Below, piece after piece: positions 24,725 to 33,745 of a stretch of 53,349 nucleotides of DNA. A program made the position numbers and the translations under genes. This DNA comes from Gemmobacter serpentinus. GTDB taxonomy: Bacteria > Pseudomonadota > Alphaproteobacteria > Rhodobacterales > Rhodobacteraceae. The stretch lies in contig NZ_WCHR01000022.1 in NCBI RefSeq assembly GCF_008973825.1, positions 1 to 53,349 on the forward strand, in the 5' to 3' direction. Numbering within the stretch: the first letter of the stretch is position 1; the number at the start of each line of letters is the position of its first letter. The notes under the pieces are model-generated. The model saw nothing but the letters and a program-made list of their open reading frames with translations, searched no databases and was not told the DNA's origin.

Positions 24725-26116
24725 ATGCAGTACAATAGAGTTTTCGGCGCAGGCCTGCTTGGCCTTGCGCTTTGCACCGCCGTAGTCGCGCCCGCATTCG
24801 CGCAGAACCTGCGCGTGATGGAAGGCAAGGCGTCAGCCCCCCTGAACGTCCCGATGAACCGGGCCGTCGTCGTGGAAAGCGACGTGATCTTCAACGAGGT
24901 CTCGATTGCCAATCCGGGGATCGCGGATGTCTCGGCCCTTTCCTCGCAATCGATCTACGTCTTGGGCAAGGCCCCGGGCCGCACCACGATGACCCTTCTC
25001 GATGCCGAGGGCAAACTGATCTCCAATGTCGAGGTGCAGGTCGCCCCCGACGTTGCCGAATTCAAGGAACGGCTGCGCCAGATCCTGCCCGGCGAAACCA
25101 TTGAGGTGCGCACCGCCAATGACGGGATAGTGCTGTCGGGCACCGTCTCATCTGCCGCAAAACTGGATCGCGCGCTTGATCTTGCACAGCGCTACGCGCC
25201 TGACCGGGTTTCCAACCTGATGAGCGTGGGCGGCACCCAGCAAGTGATGCTGAAGATCCGCTTTGCCGAGATGCAGCGGTCTGTGTCGAAAAACCTGTCC
25301 TCGTCGCTGGCAATGTCAGGCGGCAAATCGGTGGGCGTCAACGGCGAAACCGGCACCTGGTTGAACGGCGACAACGGTATCTCCAACGGCACGATCACCG
25401 CGCGCGAAAACGCGAATTCCGCGCTTGCCCTAGGCTTCACCGCCGGTTCCCTGCAATTCGCGGTTCTTCTGGAAGCCCTTGAATCCAAAGGTGTCGTGCG
25501 CACGCTGGCAGAGCCGAACCTGACCGCGCTTTCCGGTCAGGAAGCCAAATTCCTGGCGGGCGGCGAATACCCGATCCCGGTGGTTTCCGACAATGGAATC
25601 AGCATCGATTACAAACCCTTCGGCGTGGAGATGAACTTCACCCCCGTCGTGGTCGATGGCGATCTGATTAACCTTGAGATCAACGCGGCGGTGTCCTCGA
25701 TCGATACCAGCATCACGATGTCGAGCGGCGGCTTCTCGGTGAATGCGTTCAAGCGGCGCGAGACCTCGACCACGGTCGAAATGCGCGATGGCGAAAGTTT
25801 TGCCATTGCCGGTCTGTTGCAGGATGACTTCCGCGATCTGAACGGCCAGGTGCCGTGGCTGGGCGATATCCCGGTTCTGGGCACGCTGTTCCGCAGCGCC
25901 GAATATCAGCGGTCGCAATCCGAACTGGTCATCATCGTGACGCCGCATCTGGTCACCCCGACCCGGGGCGAGGCGCTGGCGCTTCCGACCGACCGGGTGC
26001 GCCTGCCGACGGAAAAAGAGCTGTTCCTGTTTGGCAAGGTCACCGGCAAGAAAGGCCCTGCGGCCGAGGTGGCGCGGCAGGAATTCACCAGCCCCTATGG
26101 CTATGTGATGGAGTAA
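24725..26116 (+). CDS. cpaC: Tad-system secretin CpaC/RcpA
   Basis: The outer-membrane channel of the Flp pilus, 463 residues. Signal peptide about 1-25 (cleavage after AFA). The T2SS/T3SS 'pilus formation N-terminal' domain is about 30-105 (VVVESDVIFNEVSIANPGIADV, then YVLGKAPGRTTM), a BON-like segment about 110-170 (EFKERLRQILPGETIEVR) and the secretin domain about 245-425 (VLLEALESKGVVRTLAEPNL, GGEYPIP, FAIAGLLQDDF, VIIVTPHLV). Start ATG 24725 has GGCAGG upstream. The product is normal in length for CpaC. Confidence 0.93.
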   Translation: MQYNRVFGAGLLGLALCTAVVAPAFAQNLRVMEGKASAPLNVPMNRAVVVESDVIFNEVSIANPGIADVSALSSQSIYVLGKAPGRTTMTLLDAEGKLISNVEVQVAPDVAEFKERLRQILPGETIEVRTANDGIVLSGTVSSAAKLDRALDLAQRYAPDRVSNLMSVGGTQQVMLKIRFAEMQRSVSKNLSSSLAMSGGKSVGVNGETGTWLNGDNGISNGTITARENANSALALGFTAGSLQFAVLLEALESKGVVRTLAEPNLTALSGQEAKFLAGGEYPIPVVSDNGISIDYKPFGVEMNFTPVVVDGDLINLEINAAVSSIDTSITMSSGGFSVNAFKRRETSTTVEMRDGESFAIAGLLQDDFRDLNGQVPWLGDIPVLGTLFRSAEYQRSQSELVIIVTPHLVTPTRGEALALPTDRVRLPTEKELFLFGKVTGKKGPAAEVARQEFTSPYGYVME

Positions 26117-26120
26117 GGCC

Positions 26121-26765
26121 ATGCGGGGGCATATGCGTTTTCTTCTTTCCCTGTCGACCCTTGCGGCCCTTGCCGCCTGTGGCGACATGAACCGCGAAGT
26201 GGGGGCCGAGGTCGATAGCGGCTATTTCGGGAACTCCACCATGAACAACACCATGGTGCAGATGGGTGCGATCGACGCGCAGGCGCTGCTGGCGCAGCGG
26301 TTCAACCGCGAAGTGCCGCCAACCATCACCTTCCCGTTCAATTCGGCCTCGCTGACACCCGAAGCACGGTCGGTGCTGGATCTGCAGGCAAGCTGGATGC
26401 GGCAATTCCCGGAACTGCGCTTCTCAGTTTATGGCCATACCGATCTTGTGGGGGGCGACAGCTACAACAAGGCACTTGGCAAACGTCGGGCGCAGGCCGT
26501 TGTCGCCTATCTGGGCAGCCGCGGTATCTCGTCCTCGCGGCTGGATGCGCTGGTCTCGTTCGGCAAGACACAACCCGTTGTTCACACCCTTGGCCCGGAA
26601 GAGCGCAACCGCCGCACCGTGACCGAGGTCTCGGGTTGGGCCAATCGCAAATCCGGCCCGCTGAGCGGCAAATATGCCGAAGTGATCCATCGCGAATATG
26701 TGGAATCCGCGCGTCGCGCCATCGATCCGCCGACGCAGGTCACACAGCTGAACATCAGCAACTGA
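26121..26765 (+). CDS. OmpA-family lipoprotein of the Tad locus
   Basis: A 214-residue outer-membrane-associated lipoprotein. A signal peptide ends in the lipobox LAAC (Cys20). The C-terminal OmpA/MotB-like peptidoglycan-binding domain covers about 65-175 (FNSASLTPEARSVLDL, VYGHTDLVGGDSYNKALGKR, the last matching the NxxLSxxRA motif). It replaces cpaD, which normally sits between the secretin and cpaE. It may anchor the secretin to the cell wall. ATG 26133 (MRFLLSL) is an alternative start that gives a shorter signal peptide. Gap to cpaC is only 4 bases. Confidence 0.85.
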   Translation: MRGHMRFLLSLSTLAALAACGDMNREVGAEVDSGYFGNSTMNNTMVQMGAIDAQALLAQRFNREVPPTITFPFNSASLTPEARSVLDLQASWMRQFPELRFSVYGHTDLVGGDSYNKALGKRRAQAVVAYLGSRGISSSRLDALVSFGKTQPVVHTLGPEERNRRTVTEVSGWANRKSGPLSGKYAEVIHREYVESARRAIDPPTQVTQLNISN

Positions 26766-26794
26766 TCCTTCGCAGGAAACAACCAGAAGGAAAG

Positions 26795-26816
26795 GGGCAG
26801 ACCGAAGGGTCTGCCC
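26795..26816 (+). terminator. Hairpin after the OmpA-family gene
   Basis: GGGCAGACC, loop GAAG, GGTCTGCCC, followed by TTGCCCATTTC. The 9-bp stem is perfect and the T run weak. The next gene, cpaE, begins about 180 bases on, so this probably ends the first transcription unit of the locus. Confidence 0.6.
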
Positions 26817-26997
26817 TTGCCCATTTCGGCCCCTCAGAATCCCCAGAAATACGAAAGTTTAGCCCCATTCTCGCCCAACTTCCCGGTGAATGTCGCAACA
26901 ATAGAACCCGATTGCGCAGACCAATGCCTGCGCTCGGCCGGACAGGTGTCGATGTGTTCCCCCACCCATCCGACCGATCAGAAAGGACTTGAGGCGA

Positions 26998-28275
26998 ATG
27001 ACGAGTGTGGCAAATCTCCAGCCGGAACCGGCGCCGATCCTGGCCTGCACGATCTCTCGGGATGTGCAGAATTTCGAGCTGTTGATCGATGATATGGAGC
27101 AGGAGCTGGGGGAAAACTGGGGCGATCTTTCGTTCGAGGATGCGCCGCTTTTCCTGCAACAACCCGATGCTGCCTCATTGCAATTCGTGGCTGTCGCCGT
27201 CGATACGGATGACGAGGGCGATCTGGGCCGCATCACAGAAATCATCCGCATTGCGAAAGAACGTGACATTCGGGTCGTGCTGATCGCGGATCAGGTCAGC
27301 CCGGTGGCGCTGCACCAGTTGCTGCGCCTTGGGGCCGATGATTTCGTGCCCTATCCGCTGCCCGATGGCGCGCTGCATGATGCGATTGAGCGGCTGAAAC
27401 AGGCGGCCATTGTGGCCGCGCCCCCTGCCCCGCCCCCGCCGCATATTCCCGAAGATGACCACCACGCGCCGCGCTTCAAGGCCAAGGGGGATCGCGACGG
27501 GGTGATTCTGGCGGTGCATGGCATGGCGGGCGGTGCCGGTGCCTCGACCTTTGCGACCAACCTGGCCTGGGAACTGGCCACCGTCGACAAAAGCAAGGCC
27601 CCGCGCGTCTGCCTGATCGACCTTGATCTGCAATTCGGCTCGGTCGGCACCTATCTGGATCTGCCGCGCCGCGAAGCGGTGTTCGAGGTGCTGCAGGACC
27701 TGGAAAACGTCGAAAGCGAGATGTTCCTGCAGGCCATGGTCAGCTTCAACGACAAGCTGAACGTGTTCACCGCCCCCGCCGATATGCTGCCGCTGGACAT
27801 CATCGGACCGAACGAGATCGAAAAGCTGCTGGACATGGCGCAGGCGAATTTCGATTTCGTCATCGTCGATATGCCCAAGACCATCGTGGCCTGGACCGAA
27901 ACGGTGCTGAACCGGGTGCAGGTCTATTTCGCGCTGATGGAGCTGGACCTGCGTTCGGCACAGAATGAATTGCGGCTGGCGCGCGCCTTGAAGGCCGAAG
28001 GGCTGCCTTATGAGCGGCTGCGCTTCGTGCTGAACCGCGCGCCGAAATTTACCGATCTGACGGCAAAAAGCCGGGTGAAACGGCTGGCAGAAAGCCTTGA
28101 TATCACGCTGGAACTGCAACTGCCCGAGGGCGGACCGCAGGTCACGCAATCCAACGACCATGGGCTGCCGCTGTCGGAAACGGCGGCGAAGAACCCGCTG
28201 CGCAAGGAAATTGCAAAGCTGGCCAAGTCTTTGTTCGATCTGAGTAAAACCGCCGAGGCCGGCACGAGCGCCTGA
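26998..28275 (+). CDS. cpaE: Tad pilus localisation protein CpaE/TadZ
   Basis: This ParA/MinD-related protein places the pilus machinery. It has 425 residues: an atypical receiver domain (about 12-135; FELLIDDMEQEL, RVVLIADQVS), a Pro-rich linker, then an atypical ATPase domain (about 160-400). The Walker A region reads GMAGGAGASTFATN, so both the signature and the phosphate-binding lysines are missing, as is known for TadZ 'atypical ATPase' proteins. Other motifs are present: CLIDLDLQFGS and FVIVDMPKT. ATG 26998 has GAAAGG upstream; TTG 26989 is a less likely alternative. Confidence 0.87.
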   Translation: MTSVANLQPEPAPILACTISRDVQNFELLIDDMEQELGENWGDLSFEDAPLFLQQPDAASLQFVAVAVDTDDEGDLGRITEIIRIAKERDIRVVLIADQVSPVALHQLLRLGADDFVPYPLPDGALHDAIERLKQAAIVAAPPAPPPPHIPEDDHHAPRFKAKGDRDGVILAVHGMAGGAGASTFATNLAWELATVDKSKAPRVCLIDLDLQFGSVGTYLDLPRREAVFEVLQDLENVESEMFLQAMVSFNDKLNVFTAPADMLPLDIIGPNEIEKLLDMAQANFDFVIVDMPKTIVAWTETVLNRVQVYFALMELDLRSAQNELRLARALKAEGLPYERLRFVLNRAPKFTDLTAKSRVKRLAESLDITLELQLPEGGPQVTQSNDHGLPLSETAAKNPLRKEIAKLAKSLFDLSKTAEAGTSA

Positions 28276-28298
28276 GCCTGCACGATGGGGGAGTGACG

Positions 28299-29747
28299 AT
28301 GTTTTCGCGTTTCAAGACACCAGCGGCCGGGGCTGCCAAACCCGCCGCCAAGATGGTTCCGGTCGGCGCGGCGCAAGCCGCGCCTGCGCCCGTTGCGGCC
28401 AAGGCCCCGGCACCTGCCGCCGCCAAGCCGCTGCCGAGAAACCCGGCAGAGGCTGCGGTGGCCGACAAGGAGCGCAAGCGTAAGGAACGGTTGCAGGACC
28501 TGAAGGTGGAGCTGCACAAGCGCCTTCTGGAAGATCTCAATCTTGCGGCGCTTGAAAAAGCCTCGGAAGGCCAGTTGAAATCCGAGATCGCCGCGATCAG
28601 CGCCGAGGCTCTGGACGATATGGCGGTGGTGCTGAGCGGCCCGGACCGCGCCACGCTGAACCAGGAGCTTTATGACGAGGTCATGGGCCTTGGGCCCCTG
28701 GAGCCGCTGCTGAAGGATGACACGATCAGCGATATTCTGGTCAACGGCCCGCAGCGCATCTTCGTGGAGCGCGGCGGCAAGCTGCAATTGTCGGACGTCA
28801 CCTTCAAGGATGAACGCCACCTGCTGCGCATCATCGACAAGATCGTCTCGGCCGTGGGGCGGCGGGTCGATGAATCGAACCCCTATTGCGACGCCCGTCT
28901 GGCGGATGGCTCGCGCTTCAACTGCATGGTGCCGCCGGTTGCGGTGGATGGCTCGCTCGTCTCGATCCGGAAATTCAAGAAGGACAAGCTGGCAATCAAG
29001 GATCTGGTCGCCTTCGGGGCCTTCACAGAGGAAATGGCGCTGTATCTGGAAGCGGCCGTCTCAACCCGGCTGAACGTCATCGTCTCGGGCGGCACGGGCT
29101 CGGGCAAGACCACGACGCTGAACGCGCTGTCCTCCTTCATCGACAATACCGAACGCGTGCTGACCATCGAGGATACGGCAGAACTGCAACTGCAGCAGAT
29201 CCATGTCGGCCGGATGGAAAGCCGCCCCGCCAACGTCGAAGGCAAGGGCGCGGTGACGCAGCGCGACTGTTTGCGCAACGCGCTGCGGATGCGCCCCGAC
29301 CGCATCATCGTGGGCGAAACCCGCGGTGAAGAAGTGATCGACATGTTGCAGGCCATGAACACCGGCCATGACGGTTCCATGACCACGATCCACGCCAACA
29401 ACCCGCGTGACGGCATCAGCCGCCTTGAAAACATGGTTGCCATGGCCGGGATCGACATGCCGCTGAAGGCGATGCGCAGCCAGATTTCCTCGGCTGTGAA
29501 CCTGATCGTGCAGGCCTCGCGCCTGCAGGACGGCTCGCGCCGGATGACCTCGATCACCGAGATCACCGGCATGGAGGGCGAGGTGATCTCCATGCAGGAG
29601 ATCTTCCGCTATGAGCGCCTGGGCCTTGCGCCCGACGGCAAGATCATCGGCCGCTTCAACGCGACCGGTGTGCGGTCCCACTATTCCGACCGTTTCAAGC
29701 AATGGGGCTTCCATCTGCCGCCATCGATTTATGAACCCATCGCCTGA
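28299..29747 (+). CDS. cpaF: Tad secretion ATPase CpaF/TadA
   Basis: A cytoplasmic hexameric ATPase that powers pilin assembly, 482 residues. An Ala/Pro-rich N-terminal tail of about 50 residues precedes the N-terminal domain (about 55-200; GLGPLEPLL, DILVNGP). The catalytic domain has Walker A SGGTGSGKTTTLNAL near residue 265, the Asp box LTIEDTAELQL, Walker B RIIVGETRGEE and the His box GHDGSMTTIHANNPRD. ATG 28299 follows GGGGGAG at a 5-base spacing; GTG 28293 is too close to that site. Confidence 0.94.
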   Translation: MFSRFKTPAAGAAKPAAKMVPVGAAQAAPAPVAAKAPAPAAAKPLPRNPAEAAVADKERKRKERLQDLKVELHKRLLEDLNLAALEKASEGQLKSEIAAISAEALDDMAVVLSGPDRATLNQELYDEVMGLGPLEPLLKDDTISDILVNGPQRIFVERGGKLQLSDVTFKDERHLLRIIDKIVSAVGRRVDESNPYCDARLADGSRFNCMVPPVAVDGSLVSIRKFKKDKLAIKDLVAFGAFTEEMALYLEAAVSTRLNVIVSGGTGSGKTTTLNALSSFIDNTERVLTIEDTAELQLQQIHVGRMESRPANVEGKGAVTQRDCLRNALRMRPDRIIVGETRGEEVIDMLQAMNTGHDGSMTTIHANNPRDGISRLENMVAMAGIDMPLKAMRSQISSAVNLIVQASRLQDGSRRMTSITEITGMEGEVISMQEIFRYERLGLAPDGKIIGRFNATGVRSHYSDRFKQWGFHLPPSIYEPIA

Positions 29748-29756
29748 GGATATGCC

Positions 29757-30719
29757 ATGGAATCCGTCCTAATCGTCTATGTCATTGTCTTTGCAGGCGT
29801 CGTTCTGCTGATTGAAGGGATCTACCGGGTCACCTTCGGTAAATCCATCAGCCTGGATCAGCGCATGTCGCGCCGCATGGCCCTGCTGGAAAAGCATGGC
29901 AACAAGGAACAGGCGCTGGATCAGCTGCGCAAGGAAGCCGGCCAACACCTGAACGCAGCCTCGATTCCGCTCTATTCGATCCTCGCCAAGAAGGCGCAAC
30001 AGGCCAATATCGCCTTTTCGCCGCTGGTCCTGCTCGGCATCATGCTGGGCGTTACCATCCTTGCCTTTGTCGGCCTGACCGTGGGCACCGGCACCTCGCC
30101 GCAGGTCCGTGCGGTCATGGCGCTGGTAGCGGGCGTGGGCGGTGTCTATTTCTGGGTCAACAAGAAGGCCAAGAAACGCATGGCCTTGCTGGAGGAACAG
30201 CTTCCCGACGCGGTGGAACTGATCGTGCGGAGCCTGCGTGTGGGACATCCGTTCAACGCATCGCTCGGCATCGTCGCCAAGGAAATTCCCGATCCGATCG
30301 GCACCGAATTCGGTCTGATCTCGGACGAGGCGGCCTATGGTCGTGACGTGTCCGAAAGCCTTGAGGAATTTGCCGAACGTGTCGACAATCAGGATCTGCG
30401 TTTCCTCGCAGTCGCGGTATCGATCCAGCAGCAATCCGGCGGCAACCTTGCCGAAATCCTTCATGGTCTGTCCCAGGTCATTCGGGCGCGGTTCAAGCTG
30501 TTCCGGCGCGTGCGCGCCATCACCGCCGAAGCGAAATGGTCCGGCATGTTCCTGTCGGCATTCCCTGCGCTTGCGCTTGGCATGATCCTGATGATCAAGC
30601 CCGACTATTTCGACCAGGTGCAAGAAAGCGCGCTGTTCACGCCGGTCGCCATCGGTGTGTTCGCGATGCTGGTCGTCAACGTGATCTTCATGAAGATCAT
30701 GGTCAATATCAAGGTTTGA
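29757..30719 (+). CDS. tadB: Tad inner-membrane platform protein TadB
   Basis: A 320-residue GSPII_F-type platform protein. An N-terminal transmembrane helix (about 4-22) is followed by a soluble part. Two helices lie at about 87-107 and 115-131, then the conserved cytoplasmic T2SSF domain about 150-270 (LLEEQLPDAVELIVRSLRVGHPF, QQQSGGNLAEILHGLSQVIRAR) and two C-terminal helices. It works as a pair with TadC. It starts 9 bases after the cpaF stop. Confidence 0.92.
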   Translation: MESVLIVYVIVFAGVVLLIEGIYRVTFGKSISLDQRMSRRMALLEKHGNKEQALDQLRKEAGQHLNAASIPLYSILAKKAQQANIAFSPLVLLGIMLGVTILAFVGLTVGTGTSPQVRAVMALVAGVGGVYFWVNKKAKKRMALLEEQLPDAVELIVRSLRVGHPFNASLGIVAKEIPDPIGTEFGLISDEAAYGRDVSESLEEFAERVDNQDLRFLAVAVSIQQQSGGNLAEILHGLSQVIRARFKLFRRVRAITAEAKWSGMFLSAFPALALGMILMIKPDYFDQVQESALFTPVAIGVFAMLVVNVIFMKIMVNIKV

Positions 30720-30731
30720 GGAAGTAATGCC

Positions 30732-31697
30732 ATGTCCGGTCTGTTGACCCCCCTGACCGATGCGTTTGGGCCGCTTGCCCCGGCCTTCCTCATCCTGATC
30801 GCAGGTGCAGGCCTTCTGGCCTTCATCCTGCCTTCTGTGCTGCAGAAACGCATCGATCCGCTCGATAAGCTGAAGGCCCTGCGCAGCGCGCCCTCGGCAG
30901 AAACCATGCATCTGCGCGAGAAAAGCGGTGCCGCCGCCAAGCTCGACAAATATGCGCAATATCTGGAACCGCAAGACATGGCCTCCATGTCCAAGGCCAA
31001 GCTGATGATGATGCGCGCCGGCTATCGCAGCAAGAATGCGGTGCGGATCTTCCACTTTGCCAAATTCTCGCTGGGGCTTGGCGGGCTTTTGCTTGGGGTG
31101 GTCTATACGCTGTATCTGCAATCGCAGCAGGGTGAGCTGCCGATGAAAACCATCTTGCTGCACACGATCATACCCGGCGGGATCGGGTATTATCTGCCGC
31201 AATACTGGGTGCAACGCCGCTTGCAAACCCGCCAGCAAGAGATCATCGCGGGCTTTGCTGATGCGCTTGACCTCATGCTGGTCTGTGTCGAGGCCGGGCA
31301 GTCGCTGGACCAATCGATCAACCGCGTCGCCAAGGAAATGCGCAACGGTTACAAATCCCTCGCCGAAGAATTCGAAATCGTCGCGCAAGAGGTCAAGGCC
31401 GGCAAGGAACGGGTGCAGGTGCTGAAGGACATGTCCGAACGCATCGCGGTGCCGGATGTGTCATCCTTCATCACCACCTTGATCCAATCCGCGACTTTCG
31501 GCACCTCGATCTCGGATGCGCTGCGGGTCTATGTGGCGGAAATGCGTGACAAACGCGTGATGCGGGCCGAAGAAAAAGCGAACACCTTGCCGACGAAACT
31601 GTCTCTTGGCACAATGGTCTTCACCCTTCCGCCCTTGATGGTGATGCTTGTCGGCCCCTCGGTCTACAGTATCGCTGCGGGTCTGAGCGGGGGCTGA
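30732..31697 (+). CDS. tadC: Tad inner-membrane platform protein TadC
   Basis: The second platform protein, 321 residues. Transmembrane helices lie at about 13-37, 109-130, 142-160 and 292-315. The T2SSF domain spans about 175-300, with GFADALDLMLVCVEAGQSLDQ at its start and DVSSFITTLIQSATFGTSISDALR later, as in other TadC proteins. It follows tadB after 12 bases and is likely cotranslated in stoichiometry with it. Confidence 0.92.
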   Translation: MSGLLTPLTDAFGPLAPAFLILIAGAGLLAFILPSVLQKRIDPLDKLKALRSAPSAETMHLREKSGAAAKLDKYAQYLEPQDMASMSKAKLMMMRAGYRSKNAVRIFHFAKFSLGLGGLLLGVVYTLYLQSQQGELPMKTILLHTIIPGGIGYYLPQYWVQRRLQTRQQEIIAGFADALDLMLVCVEAGQSLDQSINRVAKEMRNGYKSLAEEFEIVAQEVKAGKERVQVLKDMSERIAVPDVSSFITTLIQSATFGTSISDALRVYVAEMRDKRVMRAEEKANTLPTKLSLGTMVFTLPPLMVMLVGPSVYSIAAGLSGG

Positions 31698-31710
31698 GAC
31701 CGGAGCCCAA

Positions 31711-32283
31711 TTGCACAGCGTCACGATTTCCCTAGTTGTCCTGCTTACGCTCGCCGCCTGCAATTCGCTGGGCGGCGCGCGCATGACTGCCGAGAACCGC
31801 GCCCCTGCGGCCGATGCGCGCGGCGAAGGCGTCGATGGCTTGCTGGTCGGCCACCGGCTGATGGAGGCGGGCGAGCATGAGCTTGCCTTGAAAGCCTATT
31901 ACCGTGCAGCGGCGGAAGACGGCATCGATGCCGATGTGCTGTCGGCCATCGGATCGGCCAATCTTGCCCTGGGCCGTCTGGGCCAGGCCGAACAGGTGCT
32001 GCGACGCGCGCTGGAGCGCGATCCGGCCTTTGTGCCGGCGCTGAACAATCTGGGCTGCGCCCTGATGGAGCAGGGCAAGCTGCATGAGGCGCGCAACGTC
32101 TTTCAGCAGGCCTTTGCCCTGGACAGTGGCGCCTCGGACTCGATCCGCGAAAATCTCCGCCTCGCCATAGCCATGACCGAGAATTCTGTCTATTCTGAGC
32201 CCAAGGAAACGGAAAAAGAGGCTCCGAACCTCAAGCTGGTCCGGCGCGGACAGGGTGAATTCGTCCTGCTGTCTGCGCTTTGA
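31711..32283 (+). CDS. tadD: TPR lipoprotein TadD
   Basis: A TPR-containing lipoprotein of 190 residues, thought to act as a pilotin for the secretin. The start is TTG 31711: GGAG at 31702-31705 sits 5 bases upstream, and only this start gives a signal peptide with lipobox LAAC (Cys17). No ATG would keep it. Two to three TPR units lie at about 50-150 (ELALKAYYRAAAEDG, LGQAEQVLRRALERDPAFVP, LHEARNVFQQAFALD). It is 13 bases after tadC. Confidence 0.86.
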   Translation: MHSVTISLVVLLTLAACNSLGGARMTAENRAPAADARGEGVDGLLVGHRLMEAGEHELALKAYYRAAAEDGIDADVLSAIGSANLALGRLGQAEQVLRRALERDPAFVPALNNLGCALMEQGKLHEARNVFQQAFALDSGASDSIRENLRLAIAMTENSVYSEPKETEKEAPNLKLVRRGQGEFVLLSAL

Positions 32284-32328
32284 TCCGAGGGATCGCGCGC
32301 CCGTATTGAGCAGTTGGAAGGACGCTAT

Positions 32329-33177
32329 ATGCGCCATTCTTTGTATGTGACGCTATGCCTGACCGGCATGGCGGTTCTTGCCGGGTGCAATCGCGGCCCC
32401 TCGGATGCCGAGGTGAAACGCGCGGTGAAGGACGTGAACGTCGTCGATGAAAGCAATCTCGGCGATATCATGTTGACGGTCGGCGACCCCAATGAAGCGG
32501 TCAATTACTTCTCGCGCACGCTGCAGCAGAACCCGGGCCGCCCTGACCTGCAACGCGGCCTCGCCAAATCGCTGATGCGGGCGGGGAAGCCGGAAGAGGC
32601 TGCGCGCACCTGGTCCGGCCTTGTCAATTCGCATGAAGGCACGAATGAGGACCGCGTGGGCTATGCCGAGGCATTGATCCGCGCCAATAAATGGCCCGAG
32701 GCTGAGGCCGAGCTGGCCAAGATCCCGCCAACGCATGAAACCTATGACCGCTACCGGCTGGAGGCGATGGTTGCCGACAGCAAGAAACAGTGGAAGAAGG
32801 CTGACAGCTTTTACGAGATCGCGGCCGGGCTGACTGCCAAACCCGCCAGCGTTTTGAACAATTGGGGTTTCTCCAAGATGAACCGGGGCGAATATGCCGC
32901 CTCGGAAAAGCTGTTCATCGAGGCGCTTGGCAATGACCCCACCATGTTCACCGCCAAGAACAATCTGGTCATGGCGCGCGGCGCGCAGCGCAAATATGAC
33001 CTGCCGGTGATCGAGATGACCCAGACCGAACGGGCCGAACTGCTTTACACCCTTGGTCTGACGGCCGTGAAACAGGGCGATGTCTCCACCGGCCGCAACC
33101 TGCTGGAAGAGGCTGTCGAAACCCATCCACAATATTTCGAGGCAGCCGCGCGCAGCCTTGAGGCCCTCAAGAGCTGA
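32329..33177 (+). CDS. TPR lipoprotein of the Tad locus
   Basis: A second TPR protein, 282 residues, with a lipoprotein signal (lipobox LAGC, Cys20). TPR-like units are at about 55-130 (GDPNEAVNYFSRTLQQNPGR, GKPEEAARTWSGLVNS) and again near 165-275 (WPEAEAELAKIP, NRGEYAASEKLFIEALGNDP, GDVSTGRNLLEEAVETHP). Its position directly after tadD suggests a partner role in secretin assembly. ATG 32329 has GGAAGGA upstream. It is the penultimate gene before the peptidase. Confidence 0.82.
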   Translation: MRHSLYVTLCLTGMAVLAGCNRGPSDAEVKRAVKDVNVVDESNLGDIMLTVGDPNEAVNYFSRTLQQNPGRPDLQRGLAKSLMRAGKPEEAARTWSGLVNSHEGTNEDRVGYAEALIRANKWPEAEAELAKIPPTHETYDRYRLEAMVADSKKQWKKADSFYEIAAGLTAKPASVLNNWGFSKMNRGEYAASEKLFIEALGNDPTMFTAKNNLVMARGAQRKYDLPVIEMTQTERAELLYTLGLTAVKQGDVSTGRNLLEEAVETHPQYFEAAARSLEALKS

Positions 33178-33184
33178 GACCATC

Positions 33185-33673
33185 ATGCTGACGTTCACGC
33201 AGGCAGCCTGGCTGCTGCCCTTCTGTGTGCCGCTCGCGATCTGGATCGCGATCACCGATATGCGGCGGATGAAGATCCCCAATATTGCCACCCTCGCCAT
33301 GATCGCGGTCTATGCCGTGATCGGCTTCGTCATCTTCCCGCTGGAGACCTGGCTTTGGGGTTGGCTGGTGATGGCGATCGCCATGGTCATCGGCTTTCTT
33401 GGCAATGCCATCGGGCTGTTCGGCGCGGGGGACGCGAAATTCGGGGCCGCCATGGCCCCGATCTTCATCACCGGCGATCTGCGGCTGATCCTGACACTGA
33501 TCTGCGGCGCGATGTTTGCGGCACTTGTGGTGCATCGCATCGCGCGCGCCATTCCGGCCGTGCGCCGGGCCACCCCCGATTGGGAAAGCTGGACCCGCAA
33601 GGACTTTCCCTTTGGGCTTGCCTTGGCAGGAACGCTGATTTTCTATCTTCTTGCCGCAATTCTGGCCCAATGA
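33185..33673 (+). CDS. cpaA: Prepilin peptidase CpaA/TadV
   Basis: A type IV prepilin peptidase of the short A24 class, 162 residues, polytopic. Both catalytic Asp residues are visible: the first in ITDMRRMKIPN at residue 21, the second in the GxGD-type motif FGAGDAKFGAA near residue 82. It would cleave the two Flp pilins after their Gly. It starts 7 bases after the TPR gene; ATG 33185 was chosen because the first transmembrane helix begins there. Confidence 0.9.
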   Translation: MLTFTQAAWLLPFCVPLAIWIAITDMRRMKIPNIATLAMIAVYAVIGFVIFPLETWLWGWLVMAIAMVIGFLGNAIGLFGAGDAKFGAAMAPIFITGDLRLILTLICGAMFAALVVHRIARAIPAVRRATPDWESWTRKDFPFGLALAGTLIFYLLAAILAQ

Positions 33674-33699
33674 TCGGGTCAGATCAGTCCTGACACCGC

Positions 33700-33720
33700 A
33701 CAGGCCCCCTTCGGGCCTGT
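33700..33720 (+). terminator. Hairpin after the prepilin peptidase gene
   Basis: ACAGGCCC, loop CCTTC, GGGCCTGT, then TGCCGTTTG. The 8-bp stem is perfect and the T run weak. It separates cpaA from the AAA ATPase gene, which has its own ribosome-binding site. Confidence 0.55.
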
Positions 33721-33745
33721 TGCCGTTTGACAGGGACCAGTTCCG

